Shown piece by piece: positions 39,847 to 48,479 of a stretch of 64,000 nt of DNA. Source of the DNA: an uncultured Anaeromyxobacter sp. (lineage in GTDB: Bacteria; Myxococcota; Myxococcia; Myxococcales; Anaeromyxobacteraceae); the NCBI GenBank assembly GCA_903904005.1, contig CAIVAR010000025.1, forward strand, positions 1 to 64,000, in the 5' to 3' direction. The notes beneath the pieces are model-generated. The model worked only from the letters and a program-made list of their open reading frames with translations. It had not been told where the DNA came from and ran no database searches. The number at the start of each line of letters is the position of its first letter. Position 1 is the stretch's first letter. Made by a program: the position numbers and the translations under genes.

Positions 39847-40895
39847 GCGCGCGCAAGGCCATCGCCATGATCTCGGGCGGGCTCGACTCGACGCTCGCGC
39901 TCGCCCTCGTGAAGCGGCAGGGCATCGAGGTGAAGGCCATCAACTTCTACACCGGCCTCTGCATCACCGAGACCCAGCGGCGCAAGGGCGGCCGGCCCGA
40001 CGGCACGATGCCGCAGAACGAGGCCCTGCGGGCCGCCGCCGACCTCGAGGTGGACATCGAGTACATCGACGTCTCCGAGCAGGGCTACCTCGATCTCATC
40101 GTGAACCCCCGCTACGGGTACGGCGCCAACGCCAACCCGTGCGTGGACTGCCGCATCTTCATGATGACGAAGGCGCGGGAGATCATGGAGCGGGAGGGGG
40201 CCTCCTTCGTCTTCACCGGCGAGGTGCTCGGCCAGCGCCCCAAGAGCCAGCGGCGCGACACGCTCCGCTCCGTGGAGAAGCAGAGCGGGCTCACCGGCCG
40301 GCTGGTGCGGCCGCTCTCGGCCCGGCTCCTCGAGCCCTCCATCCCCGAGAAGGAGGGGATCCTCGACCGCTCCCTGCTCCTCGACATCAACGGCCGCTCC
40401 CGGCAGCGCCAGATCCAGCTGGCCCGCGAGCTGGGCATCGCCGAGTGGCCGCAGCCGGCGGGCGGCTGCTGCTACCTCACCGACGAGTCCTTCTCGCGGA
40501 AGTTCTTCGACGTCCTCGACGCCCGCGAGCAGGCCGGGGAGGAGCGGCGCATCCGCCGGGAGGATCTCGTCCTGCTCTCCACCGGCCGCCACTTCCGTCT
40601 ATCACCCAAGGTGAAAATGGTGGTGGGCCGCTCCGAGATCGAGAACGTCGTCCTCGAGTCGTACGGCGAGGGGCGGGCCCGCCTGCTGGCCCGCGACCTG
40701 AACGGCCCGATGGCGCTCGTCGAGGGGACGCCCACCTGGGAGGAGCGGCAGCTGGCCGCCCGGATCGTGGCCCGCTACGGGAAGGGGAGGACCCTTCCCG
40801 AGGTGGGCGTGGACTGGATCGAGGACGGCGTGACCGAGACGCTCACCGTGGCGCCGGAGCAGGACGAGGCGCGCATCGAGTCGATGCGGATCTGA
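39843..40895 (+). CDS. PP-loop tRNA sulfurtransferase-like protein (ThiI/MnmA-like)
   Basis: The 350-residue protein begins with the PP-loop S-G-G-L-D-S (residues 11-16), which binds ATP. It has N-P-C-V-D-C near residue 100 and G-G-C-C-Y-L-T near 210, cysteines that could take sulfur or bind an Fe-S or zinc centre. It resembles ThiI/MnmA-type enzymes that thiolate tRNA uridines, but lacks the THUMP domain of ThiI. The overlap with tusA supports a sulfur-relay function. The modified position and tRNA cannot be told. GTG 39843 overlaps the tusA stop. Confidence 0.8.
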   Translation: MSARKAIAMISGGLDSTLALALVKRQGIEVKAINFYTGLCITETQRRKGGRPDGTMPQNEALRAAADLEVDIEYIDVSEQGYLDLIVNPRYGYGANANPCVDCRIFMMTKAREIMEREGASFVFTGEVLGQRPKSQRRDTLRSVEKQSGLTGRLVRPLSARLLEPSIPEKEGILDRSLLLDINGRSRQRQIQLARELGIAEWPQPAGGCCYLTDESFSRKFFDVLDAREQAGEERRIRREDLVLLSTGRHFRLSPKVKMVVGRSEIENVVLESYGEGRARLLARDLNGPMALVEGTPTWEERQLAARIVARYGKGRTLPEVGVDWIEDGVTETLTVAPEQDEARIESMRI

Positions 40896-41071
40896 CGCGC
40901 CCCCGGCGGGCCTGAAGCGGCGCGCCTTTTCCGCCTTTACAGCCGGAACCCCCCGTCGACACGGCTCATTGACAGCCGAGGGTATCCCTCGCCCAGGCGC
41001 GAGGCGTACCATCCGGATGCCGGTTCACGGCGCGCGCTCCCCGCGAGGGGGGCGGCGCGGGGGAGCACCCG

Positions 41072-43960
41072 ATGGCGAACAAGACGGGCGCGAAGCGGAC
41101 CTACTCCTTCGGCGGCGGCCGGGCCGAGGGGCACAAGGGCATGAAGGACCTGCTCGGCGGCAAGGGCGCGGGCCTGGCCGAGATGAGCAACATCGGCATC
41201 CCGGTTCCCCCGGGCTTCACCATCACCACCGAGGTCTGCACCGAGTTCTACGGGGCGGGGAAGCGGCTGCCCCGCGGGCTCGAGAAGGAGATCCGCGACG
41301 CCCTCTCCCGGGTGGAGGCGCTCACCGGGAAGGGCTTCGGCGACCCGGAAAATCCATTGCTCGTCTCGGTTCGCTCGGGCGCCCGGGTCTCGATGCCGGG
41401 GATGATGGACACGGTGCTGAACCTGGGGCTGAACGACCGGACGGTCGAGGGGCTGGCGCGCCGCTCCGGGAACGAGCGCTTCGCCTGGGACAGCTACCGC
41501 CGCTTCTGCGCGATGTTCGGCGACGTGGTGCTCGGCATGAAGCCCGAGCGCAAGGAGGACCGCGACCCCTTCGAGGAGCTCCTCGAGGCGAAGAAGAAGG
41601 TCCGCAAGGTCGCGCTCGACTCCGAGCTGCCGGTGGAGGCGCTGCGCGAGCTGGTGGCCGAGTTCAAGGCCGCCATCCGGGCGCGGCGGAAGCTCGAGCT
41701 CCCCGACGACCCGGTCGCGCAGCTGTCGATGGCCATCTCCGCCGTCTTCCGGAGCTGGGAGAACGACCGGGCCGACGCCTACCGCAAGCTGAACGGGATC
41801 CCCTCGACCTGGGGCACCGCCGTCTCGGTCCAGTCGATGGTCTTCGGCAACCTGGGCGAGAGCTCGGGCACCGGCGTCGCCTTCACCCGAAACGCCGCCA
41901 CCGGCGAGAACGAGTTCTACGGCGAGTTCCTGGTCAACGCCCAGGGCGAGGACGTGGTGGCCGGCACGCGCACGCCGCAGAAGATCGCCGAGATGGCCAG
42001 CCACTGGCCCGAGATGGCGCGCCAGCTCGAGGAGGTCCGCACCCGGCTGGAGCGCCACTACCGCGACATGCAGGACATCGAGTTCACGGTGGAGCGCGGC
42101 CGGCTCTACGTCCTGCAGACGCGAACCGGGAAGCGCACCGGCCTCGCGGCGGTGCGCATCGCCGTGGAGATGGCCGACGAGGGGATCATCGACCGCGAGG
42201 AGGCGGTCCTGCGGGTCGAGCCCGAGTCGCTCAACCACGTCCTGCGCCCCATCTTCGACGTCATCGCCAAGGAGACCGCCATCCGATCCGGCCGGCTCCT
42301 CGCCAAGGGGCTTCCGGCCGGCCCGGGCGCCGCCTGCGGCCGGGTGGTGTTCTTCGCCGAGGACGCGGTGTCCTGGAAGGCGCGGGGCGAGACGGTCGTC
42401 CTGGCCCGGCACGAGACCAGCCCGGAGGACATCCGGGGGATGGACGCTTCGGCCGGGTTCCTGACCGCCTTCGGCGGGATGACGAGCCACGCGGCGCTGG
42501 TGGCCCGGCAGATGGGCAAGGTGGCGGTGGTGGGATGCTCCGCGCTCTCCTTCGACTACCAGGCCCGGACCATGACGGTGGCCACCTCCCGGGGGCCGCG
42601 CCTGGTCCACGAGGGAGACTGGCTCTCCGTCGACGGCCTGCTCGGCGAGATCATCGACGGGCGGATCCCGACCCAGTCGTCCGAGGTGGTGGGGGTCCTC
42701 ATCGACAAGACGGTGCGGCCGGCCGACGCGCCGATGTACCGGCTCTTCACCCGGCTCCTCGGCTGGGCCGACGGCGTGCGCCGGCTCAAGGTCCGGGCCA
42801 ACGCCGACCAGCCCGACCAGGCCATCACGGCCCTCGCCTTCGGCGCCCAGGGCATCGGGCTGTGCCGCACCGAGCACATGTTCTTCGGCGAGGGGAAGAT
42901 CGGCCCGATGCGGGAGATGATCGTCGCCGAGAACCTGCAGGAGCGGCGTGCCGCGCTCGCCCGGCTCCTCCCGCTCCAGCGGGAGGACTTCGCCGGCCTG
43001 TTCCGGGCCATGGGCTCGCGGCCGGTCACCATCCGCACCATCGACCCGCCGCTCCACGAGTTCCTCCCGCAGGACCTGGCCGGCCAGCAGGAGCTGGCGC
43101 GCACCACCGGGCGAACGCTCGACCACGTGCAGTCGCGCATCGCCGACCTCGTGGAGTCGAACCCCATGCTGGGGAACCGCGGTTGCCGGCTCGGCATCAG
43201 CTACCCCGAGATCACCGAGATGCAGGCGCGCGCCATCTTCGAGGCGGCCTGCGACGTCGCCGCCGAGGGGTTGAAGCCGCATCCGGAGGTGATGATCCCG
43301 CTCGTCGGCCACCGCAAGGAGCTGGAGAACCAGGCCCGGGTGGTCCACGACGTGGCGGCCCGGGTCTTCGCCGAGCGGAAGCGGAAGGTGGCCTACCTGG
43401 TGGGGACGATGATCGAGGTCCCCCGCGGTGCCCTCACCGCCGGTGAGATCGCGCGGACCGCCGAGTTCTTCTCCTTCGGCACCAACGACCTGACCCAGAC
43501 CACCTTCGGGATCTCCCGCGACGACGTGGGAACGGTGCTGAACAATTACATCGAGAAGGAGATCTACTCGGTCGACCCGTTCGTCACCATCGACCGGGAG
43601 GGCGTCGGACGGCTGATGCGGATCGCCATCCAGGAGGGGAGCGCGGCCCGCCCGGGCATCAAGCTCGGCATCTGCGGCGAGCACGGCGGGGATCCGTCCT
43701 CGGTGGAATTCTGCAACGAGATCGGGCTCGACTACGTGTCCTGTTCCCCGTACCGTCTGCCCATCGCGCGCCTCGCGGCCGCGCAGGCCGTGCTGAAGCA
43801 GCGCAAGGGGGGTTCACCCATGGCGAAGAAGGCGACTCCGAAGAAGAAGGTCGCGAAGAAGAACGTCGCGAAGAAGAAGGGCCCGTCGGCGAGGAAGCTC
43901 GAGACGTCGGGCGTGCCCCGCCGCGGCTCCAAGCTCGGCACCTCCGGGGTCCCGAGGTAG
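41072..43960 (+). CDS. ppdK: Pyruvate, phosphate dikinase with lysine-rich C-terminal extension
   Basis: The 962-residue protein has the ATP-grasp domain (about 1-340), the phosphohistidine domain with H473 in G-M-T-S-H-A-A-L, and the PEP-binding barrel with C868 in L-G-I-C-G-E-H-G-G-D. It interconverts pyruvate, ATP and phosphate with PEP, AMP and diphosphate. Normal PPDK ends near residue 915. Here about 46 more residues follow, dense in Lys/Ala and ending with two T-S-G-V-P-R repeats. An internal ATG at 43820 after a purine-rich AAGGGGGG could allow separate translation of this tail. A strong terminator follows. Confidence 0.97.
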   Translation: MANKTGAKRTYSFGGGRAEGHKGMKDLLGGKGAGLAEMSNIGIPVPPGFTITTEVCTEFYGAGKRLPRGLEKEIRDALSRVEALTGKGFGDPENPLLVSVRSGARVSMPGMMDTVLNLGLNDRTVEGLARRSGNERFAWDSYRRFCAMFGDVVLGMKPERKEDRDPFEELLEAKKKVRKVALDSELPVEALRELVAEFKAAIRARRKLELPDDPVAQLSMAISAVFRSWENDRADAYRKLNGIPSTWGTAVSVQSMVFGNLGESSGTGVAFTRNAATGENEFYGEFLVNAQGEDVVAGTRTPQKIAEMASHWPEMARQLEEVRTRLERHYRDMQDIEFTVERGRLYVLQTRTGKRTGLAAVRIAVEMADEGIIDREEAVLRVEPESLNHVLRPIFDVIAKETAIRSGRLLAKGLPAGPGAACGRVVFFAEDAVSWKARGETVVLARHETSPEDIRGMDASAGFLTAFGGMTSHAALVARQMGKVAVVGCSALSFDYQARTMTVATSRGPRLVHEGDWLSVDGLLGEIIDGRIPTQSSEVVGVLIDKTVRPADAPMYRLFTRLLGWADGVRRLKVRANADQPDQAITALAFGAQGIGLCRTEHMFFGEGKIGPMREMIVAENLQERRAALARLLPLQREDFAGLFRAMGSRPVTIRTIDPPLHEFLPQDLAGQQELARTTGRTLDHVQSRIADLVESNPMLGNRGCRLGISYPEITEMQARAIFEAACDVAAEGLKPHPEVMIPLVGHRKELENQARVVHDVAARVFAERKRKVAYLVGTMIEVPRGALTAGEIARTAEFFSFGTNDLTQTTFGISRDDVGTVLNNYIEKEIYSVDPFVTIDREGVGRLMRIAIQEGSAARPGIKLGICGEHGGDPSSVEFCNEIGLDYVSCSPYRLPIARLAAAQAVLKQRKGGSPMAKKATPKKKVAKKNVAKKKGPSARKLETSGVPRRGSKLGTSGVPR

Positions 43961-43994
43961 GCGGATCGGGGCGCCACGCCCACCCGCGGATGGC

Positions 43995-44034
43995 AGGCGG
44001 AGCGCGATCTTCACCGCGCTCCGCTTCCCTTTTT
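43995..44034 (+). terminator. Rho-independent terminator after ppdK
   Basis: GCGGAGCGCG (43997-44006) and CGCGCTCCGC (44015-44024) form a perfect 10-bp stem with an 8-base loop, extendable by a G-T and an A-T pair. CCCTTTTT follows at 44027-44034. It is the only textbook intrinsic terminator seen in the window and lies 36 bases after the ppdK stop. Confidence 0.85.
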
Positions 44035-44073
44035 GACCGTGTGCCATCCTTCGACGACAATGGCGATATCGAC

Positions 44074-45381
44074 ATGACACGGCCCCGCATCGCTCCCTGG
44101 CTGCTCGCCGCCTTCGGGGCCTTCCTGATCCTCCTCGCCCTCCCGTGGCCCGCCCCGGCCTCGGGCATCGATGCCCCGGCGGGGGCGCTCGTCCTGGCCG
44201 GCCCGCCCGGGATGCCCGAGGTGGCCGCTCCCGTCGAGGCCGTCCGGGTCGAGCCGGTCCCGCCGCCGGTGGCCCCCTCCGAGCTGCGGCTCGCCGAGGC
44301 CACCCTCGACCGGGTCGCCAACCACTACGTCGCCCCGCTGGGAACCGGCCGCGCCGTGCTCACCACCGTTCCCCGGCTGCAGGAGCGCATCGAGAAGCTG
44401 CTCACCGACTACCGGGTCCCCTGGGCGGCCGCGGTGCTCCTCGACCCGGCCACCGGACGGGTGCTCGCCATGGCCGAGCACTCCCAGCGCGAGCCCGGCC
44501 GCCGCGGCCTCTCGCTCGAGGCCCGCGCGCCGGCGGCCAGCGTCTTCAAGATCGTCACCAGCTCCGCGCTGCTCCGCCGGGGCTTCGAGCCCGGGGCCGA
44601 GGTCTGCTACCACGGCGGCCAGCACCGGGTGAAGCAGTCGCTCCTCGTCGACGACCCCCGGCGCGACCTGCGCTGCCTCTCGCTCTCGTCGGCGCTCGGC
44701 AAGAGCGCCAACGTGGTCTTCGCGAAGCTCGCCGACCGGGCGCTCAACGCCACGCTGCTGCGGGCCGAGGCCGACCGCTTCCTCTTCAACCAGACCATCC
44801 CGTTCGCGCAGGTGGTCGAGACCTCCCGCGCCGACATCCCCGAGGAGTCGTTCGCGCTCGCCACCACCGCCGCGGGCTTCGGCCCGGTCCGCCTGTCGCC
44901 GCTGCACGGCGCCGTGATGGCGTCCATCGTGGCCAACGGGGGGATCTTCGTGCCGCCCGACGTGGTCGCCTCCTCCACCGGGGCCGTGCCCATGCCCGCC
45001 GAGGCGCCGCGGCGCGTGCTCGACGCGCGGGTCGCCGCCGAGCTCGCCGCCATGATGCGGACCACGGTCACCGAGGGCACGGGTCGCCGCGCCTTCAAGG
45101 CGCCGCGCTCCCGACTGTCGTCGATGCAGGGGCTCACGGTGGCCGGCAAGACCGGCTCCCTCTCCGAGCCCGATCCGTTTCGCGACTACTCCTGGTTCAT
45201 CGGCTTCGCCCCCGCAGAGAACCCGCGCGTGGCCTTCGCGGTGGTGGTGGTGAACGACCGCAACTGGCGGGTGAAGGCGCCCTTCGTGGCGCGCGCCGCC
45301 GTCGAGGCCTGGGCCGACTGGGAAGGGGGCAAGCCGGAGGTGGTCGCCGCCGCGCCCCGGGCCCGGGCCCGCCGCAAGTAG
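44074..45381 (+). CDS. Penicillin-binding transpeptidase-domain protein
   Basis: The 435-residue protein has an N-terminal membrane anchor (residues 8-28) and a penicillin-binding transpeptidase domain with all three motifs: S156-V-F-K159, S211-A-N213 and K359-T-G-S. It lacks the glycosyltransferase and PASTA regions and the long pedestal of PBP2/FtsI, so it is a short class B-like enzyme, or a class D beta-lactamase-like relative. It acts on peptidoglycan in the periplasm. The C-terminus is Arg-rich. ATG at 44074 was chosen as it starts the anchor. The terminator upstream separates it from ppdK. Confidence 0.85.
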   Translation: MTRPRIAPWLLAAFGAFLILLALPWPAPASGIDAPAGALVLAGPPGMPEVAAPVEAVRVEPVPPPVAPSELRLAEATLDRVANHYVAPLGTGRAVLTTVPRLQERIEKLLTDYRVPWAAAVLLDPATGRVLAMAEHSQREPGRRGLSLEARAPAASVFKIVTSSALLRRGFEPGAEVCYHGGQHRVKQSLLVDDPRRDLRCLSLSSALGKSANVVFAKLADRALNATLLRAEADRFLFNQTIPFAQVVETSRADIPEESFALATTAAGFGPVRLSPLHGAVMASIVANGGIFVPPDVVASSTGAVPMPAEAPRRVLDARVAAELAAMMRTTVTEGTGRRAFKAPRSRLSSMQGLTVAGKTGSLSEPDPFRDYSWFIGFAPAENPRVAFAVVVVNDRNWRVKAPFVARAAVEAWADWEGGKPEVVAAAPRARARRK

Positions 45382-45395
45382 GGTCGCGGGCGCGG

Positions 45396-46586
45396 TCAGG
45401 CCGCGCGAAGCTCGACGACGCCGCGATCGACGAAGCCGCGGAACGCCTTCAGCACGTCCAGCTCGTCGAGCGGGGCCACCTGCGCGATCTGTCCCAGCGC
45501 GCGCCGTCCGTCGCAGCGCGACAGCAAGTATTTCTGGGAGGCGTCGAGCCCGAGCGCGGCGATCTCTCCCGACGAGAGCCGGACCACCGGCACCGCGCGC
45601 CGGTCGAGCGAGGCGCGGAGCGAGGCCCCCAGCGCCTCGCGGGCCACCGCCAGGGCCTGGCGGGCCTCGTCGGAGGAAGGGGAGGCGCCCAGGGCGCGCA
45701 GGGCCGCCATCTCCGCGTCGCCCGGTCGACCCTCGGCGAGCAGCCGGGCCGAGTCCCCGAGCGCGGTGTTCACCTGCCCGGCGTCCTCCGTGGCGGGCTC
45801 CTCGACGATCTCGATCTCGGCGGCCGTCACCGCCCCCTGGCGGGCCAGCGCGTAGAGTCGCTGGTAGAGGTGGAACTCGGTGGCGTGGAGGGCGAGGCCG
45901 ATCTCGTCGATGGTCCGGCCGTGGGCGGCCAGCATGAGCAGCTTCCCGTCGATGGTCCCCTCGCCGGCGGAGGCCGGGATCTTCGAGTCGTCGACGAGCA
46001 GCGTGGCGCCGCTCGACGGGAACTGGGACAGGAAGGCGTCCCACGCCGTGGCGCGGAACTCGGCCTCCTTGAGGATGTCGGCGAGCGGAACCGACACGGC
46101 GAGCTCGTCGTCGGAGAGGGTCGGGGGATCCTCCTCGATGCGGAAGACGCCCGACTCCCAGCGGAAGACGTCGAGCAGCGTCTCGCGGATCTTGATGGAG
46201 AGCACGTCGCGGAGCACGCGCGGCTGGACGAGCCCCACCATGGCGAGGACCTTGCCGAGCCGGATCCGCGTCTCCTGCTGGGTGCGGAAGGCCTTGGCGA
46301 GCTGCTCCTCGTCGATGTGGCCGAAGTTGATGAGCAGCTGGCCGAGGAACTCGCGCGGGTCGGTGGACGCGGCGCCCACGGCGTTGCCGTCGCGCAGGTA
46401 GACGGTCTTGCGGACGGCGCCCCGCTCGCAGGTGAGGGAGCCCGTCGCGGCGTGGCGTGCCAGGAACTCGACGAGTTCCGGGAGCGGCATGAACGAGAAG
46501 CTTCCAGCGAGGCCGCGCACGGCCGGAGTGTCCCCGGAAAGACCCGTGGCGGCAAGGAACCGGTCGTTGTATGACCGGCGGCGCAT
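45396..46586 (-). CDS. DUF4388 (PATAN)-domain protein
   Basis: The 396-residue protein starts after about 25 residues with G-L-A-G-S-F-S-F-M-P-L-P-E-L-V-E-F-L, the DUF4388/PATAN domain typical of delta-proteobacterial and cyanobacterial signalling proteins. There it appears in gliding and two-component contexts. The middle is helical with I-K-I-R-E-T-L-L-D-V-F-R-W-E-S-G-V-F, and a second similar module follows near 320-396. No receiver domain is fused. The ATG at 46586 shares CATG with the divergent gene; a GTG at 46520, just before the domain, is a plausible alternative start. Confidence 0.8.
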   Translation of the reverse strand: MRRRSYNDRFLAATGLSGDTPAVRGLAGSFSFMPLPELVEFLARHAATGSLTCERGAVRKTVYLRDGNAVGAASTDPREFLGQLLINFGHIDEEQLAKAFRTQQETRIRLGKVLAMVGLVQPRVLRDVLSIKIRETLLDVFRWESGVFRIEEDPPTLSDDELAVSVPLADILKEAEFRATAWDAFLSQFPSSGATLLVDDSKIPASAGEGTIDGKLLMLAAHGRTIDEIGLALHATEFHLYQRLYALARQGAVTAAEIEIVEEPATEDAGQVNTALGDSARLLAEGRPGDAEMAALRALGASPSSDEARQALAVAREALGASLRASLDRRAVPVVRLSSGEIAALGLDASQKYLLSRCDGRRALGQIAQVAPLDELDVLKAFRGFVDRGVVELRAA

Positions 46587-47256
46587 GGAAACGCCCGAGC
46601 CAGCCCGCACGCCGTCGAGCGGCGGGAGCGGAAAGGTCGCGGTCACCGCGGCCGTCATCCTCTTCGTCGTCGCCGCCGCCGGATGGACGGTGTGGCAACT
46701 CCGGATCGAGGAGGACCGCCTCGCCGACGGGCGTGGGATCGCGTCCCGCCAGTCGGCGGTCGCCCGGGAGAAGTCCTTCGACGTGACGCAGGTGGCCCGG
46801 CCGATCCCGGCGCCGCCGGTGCTCGGCTGGGACCAGGCGGGCAAGCCCTTCGACGTCGCCGCCGCGCGCGGACAGGTCGTCTTCGTGAACTTCTGGGCGA
46901 CCTGGTGCCCCCCATGCCGGGACGAGATGCCGTCCATGCTCCAGCTGGGGCAGGAGCTCTCGGCGCGCCACCCGGGAAAGTTCCGGATGGTGGCCGTCTC
47001 GGTCGACGACGGGTGGCCCGAGGTCCTCAAGTTCTTCGACGGAAAGCTCCCGCCCGGGGTGGAGTGGCTCAGGGACCCCGACCAGGCGGTGACGAAGGCC
47101 TACTACTGCTCGGCACGGGGCGGGTGTCCGGAATCCTTCAAGTTCCCGGAGACCTACGTCATCGACCCGTCCGGGAGGCTGGTCTCCTTCGTGGTGGGGC
47201 CCCGCGACTGGAGCGACCCGGCGGCCCGGGCCTTCCTCGAGCGGCTGATTCCCTAG
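46585..47256 (+). CDS. TlpA/ResA-type membrane-anchored thioredoxin-like protein
   Basis: The 223-residue protein has a short cytoplasmic Pro/Ser segment, one transmembrane helix (residues 17-37) and a periplasmic thioredoxin fold with W107-C108-P-P-C111 and the cis-Pro in F-P-E-T-Y. It fits TlpA/ResA/CcmG reductases that keep cytochrome c or other cysteines reduced. An extra C-S-A-R-G-G-C pair near residue 178 is unusual. The ATG overlaps the divergent gene's ATG. A TTG at 46567 with AAGGA 8 bases upstream is a good alternative start. Confidence 0.82.
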   Translation: METPEPARTPSSGGSGKVAVTAAVILFVVAAAGWTVWQLRIEEDRLADGRGIASRQSAVAREKSFDVTQVARPIPAPPVLGWDQAGKPFDVAAARGQVVFVNFWATWCPPCRDEMPSMLQLGQELSARHPGKFRMVAVSVDDGWPEVLKFFDGKLPPGVEWLRDPDQAVTKAYYCSARGGCPESFKFPETYVIDPSGRLVSFVVGPRDWSDPAARAFLERLIP

Positions 47257-47363
47257 GGACATCGCCGCAAATGGGCGTTCGACCGTCCGGCGACCCAGAA
47301 GGGTCTGTAGGGCGGGCAACCCATTCATAAACTCCCGTAATTAGAAACAAAAGAAGACTGCTC

Positions 47364-47379
47364 GCCCTGCCTGCAGGGC
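47364..47379. repeat. Short GC-rich hairpin in intergenic region
   Basis: GCCCTGC (47364-47370) and GCAGGGC (47373-47379) are perfect reverse complements with two bases between, containing a PstI-like CTGCAG centre. No T-run follows, so it is not a clear terminator. It sits upstream of the promoter at 47397. Confidence 0.45.
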
Positions 47380-47396
47380 TCGCGGTGGGGATCCTG

Positions 47397-47426
47397 TTGA
47401 AGGCTTTTGGAGGGATGCCATATAAC
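47397..47426 (+). promoter_or_regulatory. Promoter for the DapB-like/MaoC operon (TTGAAG-N18-TATAAC)
   Basis: TTGAAG (47397-47402) and TATAAC (47421-47426) are 18 bases apart, with four and five of six consensus matches. The surrounding intergenic DNA is unusually AT-rich. Transcription would start near 47433, inside the palindrome at 47429-47451, about 50 bases before the TTG start codon. Confidence 0.6.
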
Positions 47427-47428
47427 TA

Positions 47429-47451
47429 CCGAGATTTCCGTGAAATCTCGG
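47429..47451. promoter_or_regulatory. Operator-like perfect palindrome at the transcription start
   Basis: Ten-base arms CCGAGATTTC and GAAATCTCGG flank a 3-base centre CGT. The element covers the predicted transcription start and lies directly after the -10. Such a position suits a dimeric repressor. As RNA it would form a 10-bp hairpin at the very 5' end. No T-run follows. Confidence 0.6.
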
Positions 47452-47481
47452 CACTCCGCCCCGGCGGACCGCGGAGGGTAC

Positions 47482-48468
47482 TTGGCAAGCGAGGCGACGG
47501 GCATCCCGGTCGTGGTGGCAGGTCTCGGCGACGTCGGCCGAGCCATCGTGCGCGCCGTGCTCTCCTCCGCCGACCTCCGACTGGCCGGCGCGATCGACCC
47601 GGCGTTCGCGAAGCAGTCGCTCGACGCCCTTGCCGGGATCCCCACCGGCATCGAGGTCGAAGCCGACCCGGCGCGCGCACTTCGCGCGGCGCGCGGCGGC
47701 GTGCTCCTCGTCGCGACGTCCTCCCGGTTCCTCGAGATCCTTCCCCTCGTCGAGCAGGCGGTGCGGGCGGGGCTCTCGGTCGTCTCCACCTGCGAGGAGC
47801 TCGCCTACCCGTGGCTCGCCCACGAGGAGGAGGCGGACGCCCTCGACGCCCTCTGCGAGAAGAACGACGTGGCCGTCGTGGCCGCCGGGGTGAACCCCGG
47901 CCTGGCGCTCGACCGGCTCCCCGCCCTGCTCTCGCAGGGCACGGGCGAGGTGCGGCGGCTCGAGGCGCGGCGCGTGGTCGACCTCGCGTCGCGGCGCGAG
48001 TCGCTCTGGCGCAAGGCCGGCGTCGGGCTCCTGCCCGACGAGTTCCAGCGCGCCGTGGAGGTGGAGGCCATCGGACACGTCGGGCTGGCCGAGTCGGCGA
48101 CGCTCGCGGCGCTCGGCTGCGGCCTCGACCTCGACGAGCTCGAGGAGGAGGCCGAGCCGGTGCTGGCGGGGCGGGACCTGGCCGGGCCGGTGCTGGTCCA
48201 GAAGGGCGGGATCGCAGGCATCCGCCAGGTGGCCCGCGGCTTCCAGGGTGGCCGGGAGGTGGTCCGGCTCGAGGTGGTGCTGGCGGTGGGGGCCGAGGAG
48301 CCGCGCGACGAGGTGCTCCTCGAGGCCGACCCACCGCTCCGGCTGGTCGTTCCCGGCGGGTTCCCCGGCGAGGCCTCGACCGCGTGGTCGGTGGTGCACG
48401 CCGCGGCCGCCATCCCCATGCTGCAAGGGCTCGTCACGGTGCTCGACCTCCCCCCCGGGCGGTCCTGA
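47482..48468 (+). CDS. DapB-like NAD(P)-dependent dehydrogenase
   Basis: The 328-residue protein begins with I-P-V-V-V-A-G-L-G-D-V-G-R, a Rossmann nucleotide-binding motif. It resembles the dihydrodipicolinate-reductase N-domain proteins related to 2,4-diaminopentanoate dehydrogenase, including S-T-C-E-E-L-A-Y-P and V-A-A-G-V-N-P-G near residues 95-140. It lacks DapB's own K-x-D-A-P-S-G-T motif, so it is not a second DapB. Substrate unknown. TTG at 47482 with GGAGGG just upstream is chosen; the frame is open further up across the promoter palindrome and that part is taken as non-coding. Confidence 0.65.
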   Translation: MASEATGIPVVVAGLGDVGRAIVRAVLSSADLRLAGAIDPAFAKQSLDALAGIPTGIEVEADPARALRAARGGVLLVATSSRFLEILPLVEQAVRAGLSVVSTCEELAYPWLAHEEEADALDALCEKNDVAVVAAGVNPGLALDRLPALLSQGTGEVRRLEARRVVDLASRRESLWRKAGVGLLPDEFQRAVEVEAIGHVGLAESATLAALGCGLDLDELEEEAEPVLAGRDLAGPVLVQKGGIAGIRQVARGFQGGREVVRLEVVLAVGAEEPRDEVLLEADPPLRLVVPGGFPGEASTAWSVVHAAAAIPMLQGLVTVLDLPPGRS

Positions 48469-48479
48469 GCGAGGCACGA

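Noticed and set aside
40969-40991. TTGACA followed by the palindrome CGAGGG-TAT-CCCTCG upstream of ppdK
   Set aside because: No acceptable -10 lies 16-18 bases downstream, and the 6-base arms are short for this base composition.
47407-47481. An upstream TTG start adding 25 residues to the DapB-like protein
   Set aside because: It would place coding sequence over the promoter -10 and the palindrome, and the added residues look unrelated to a Rossmann protein start.
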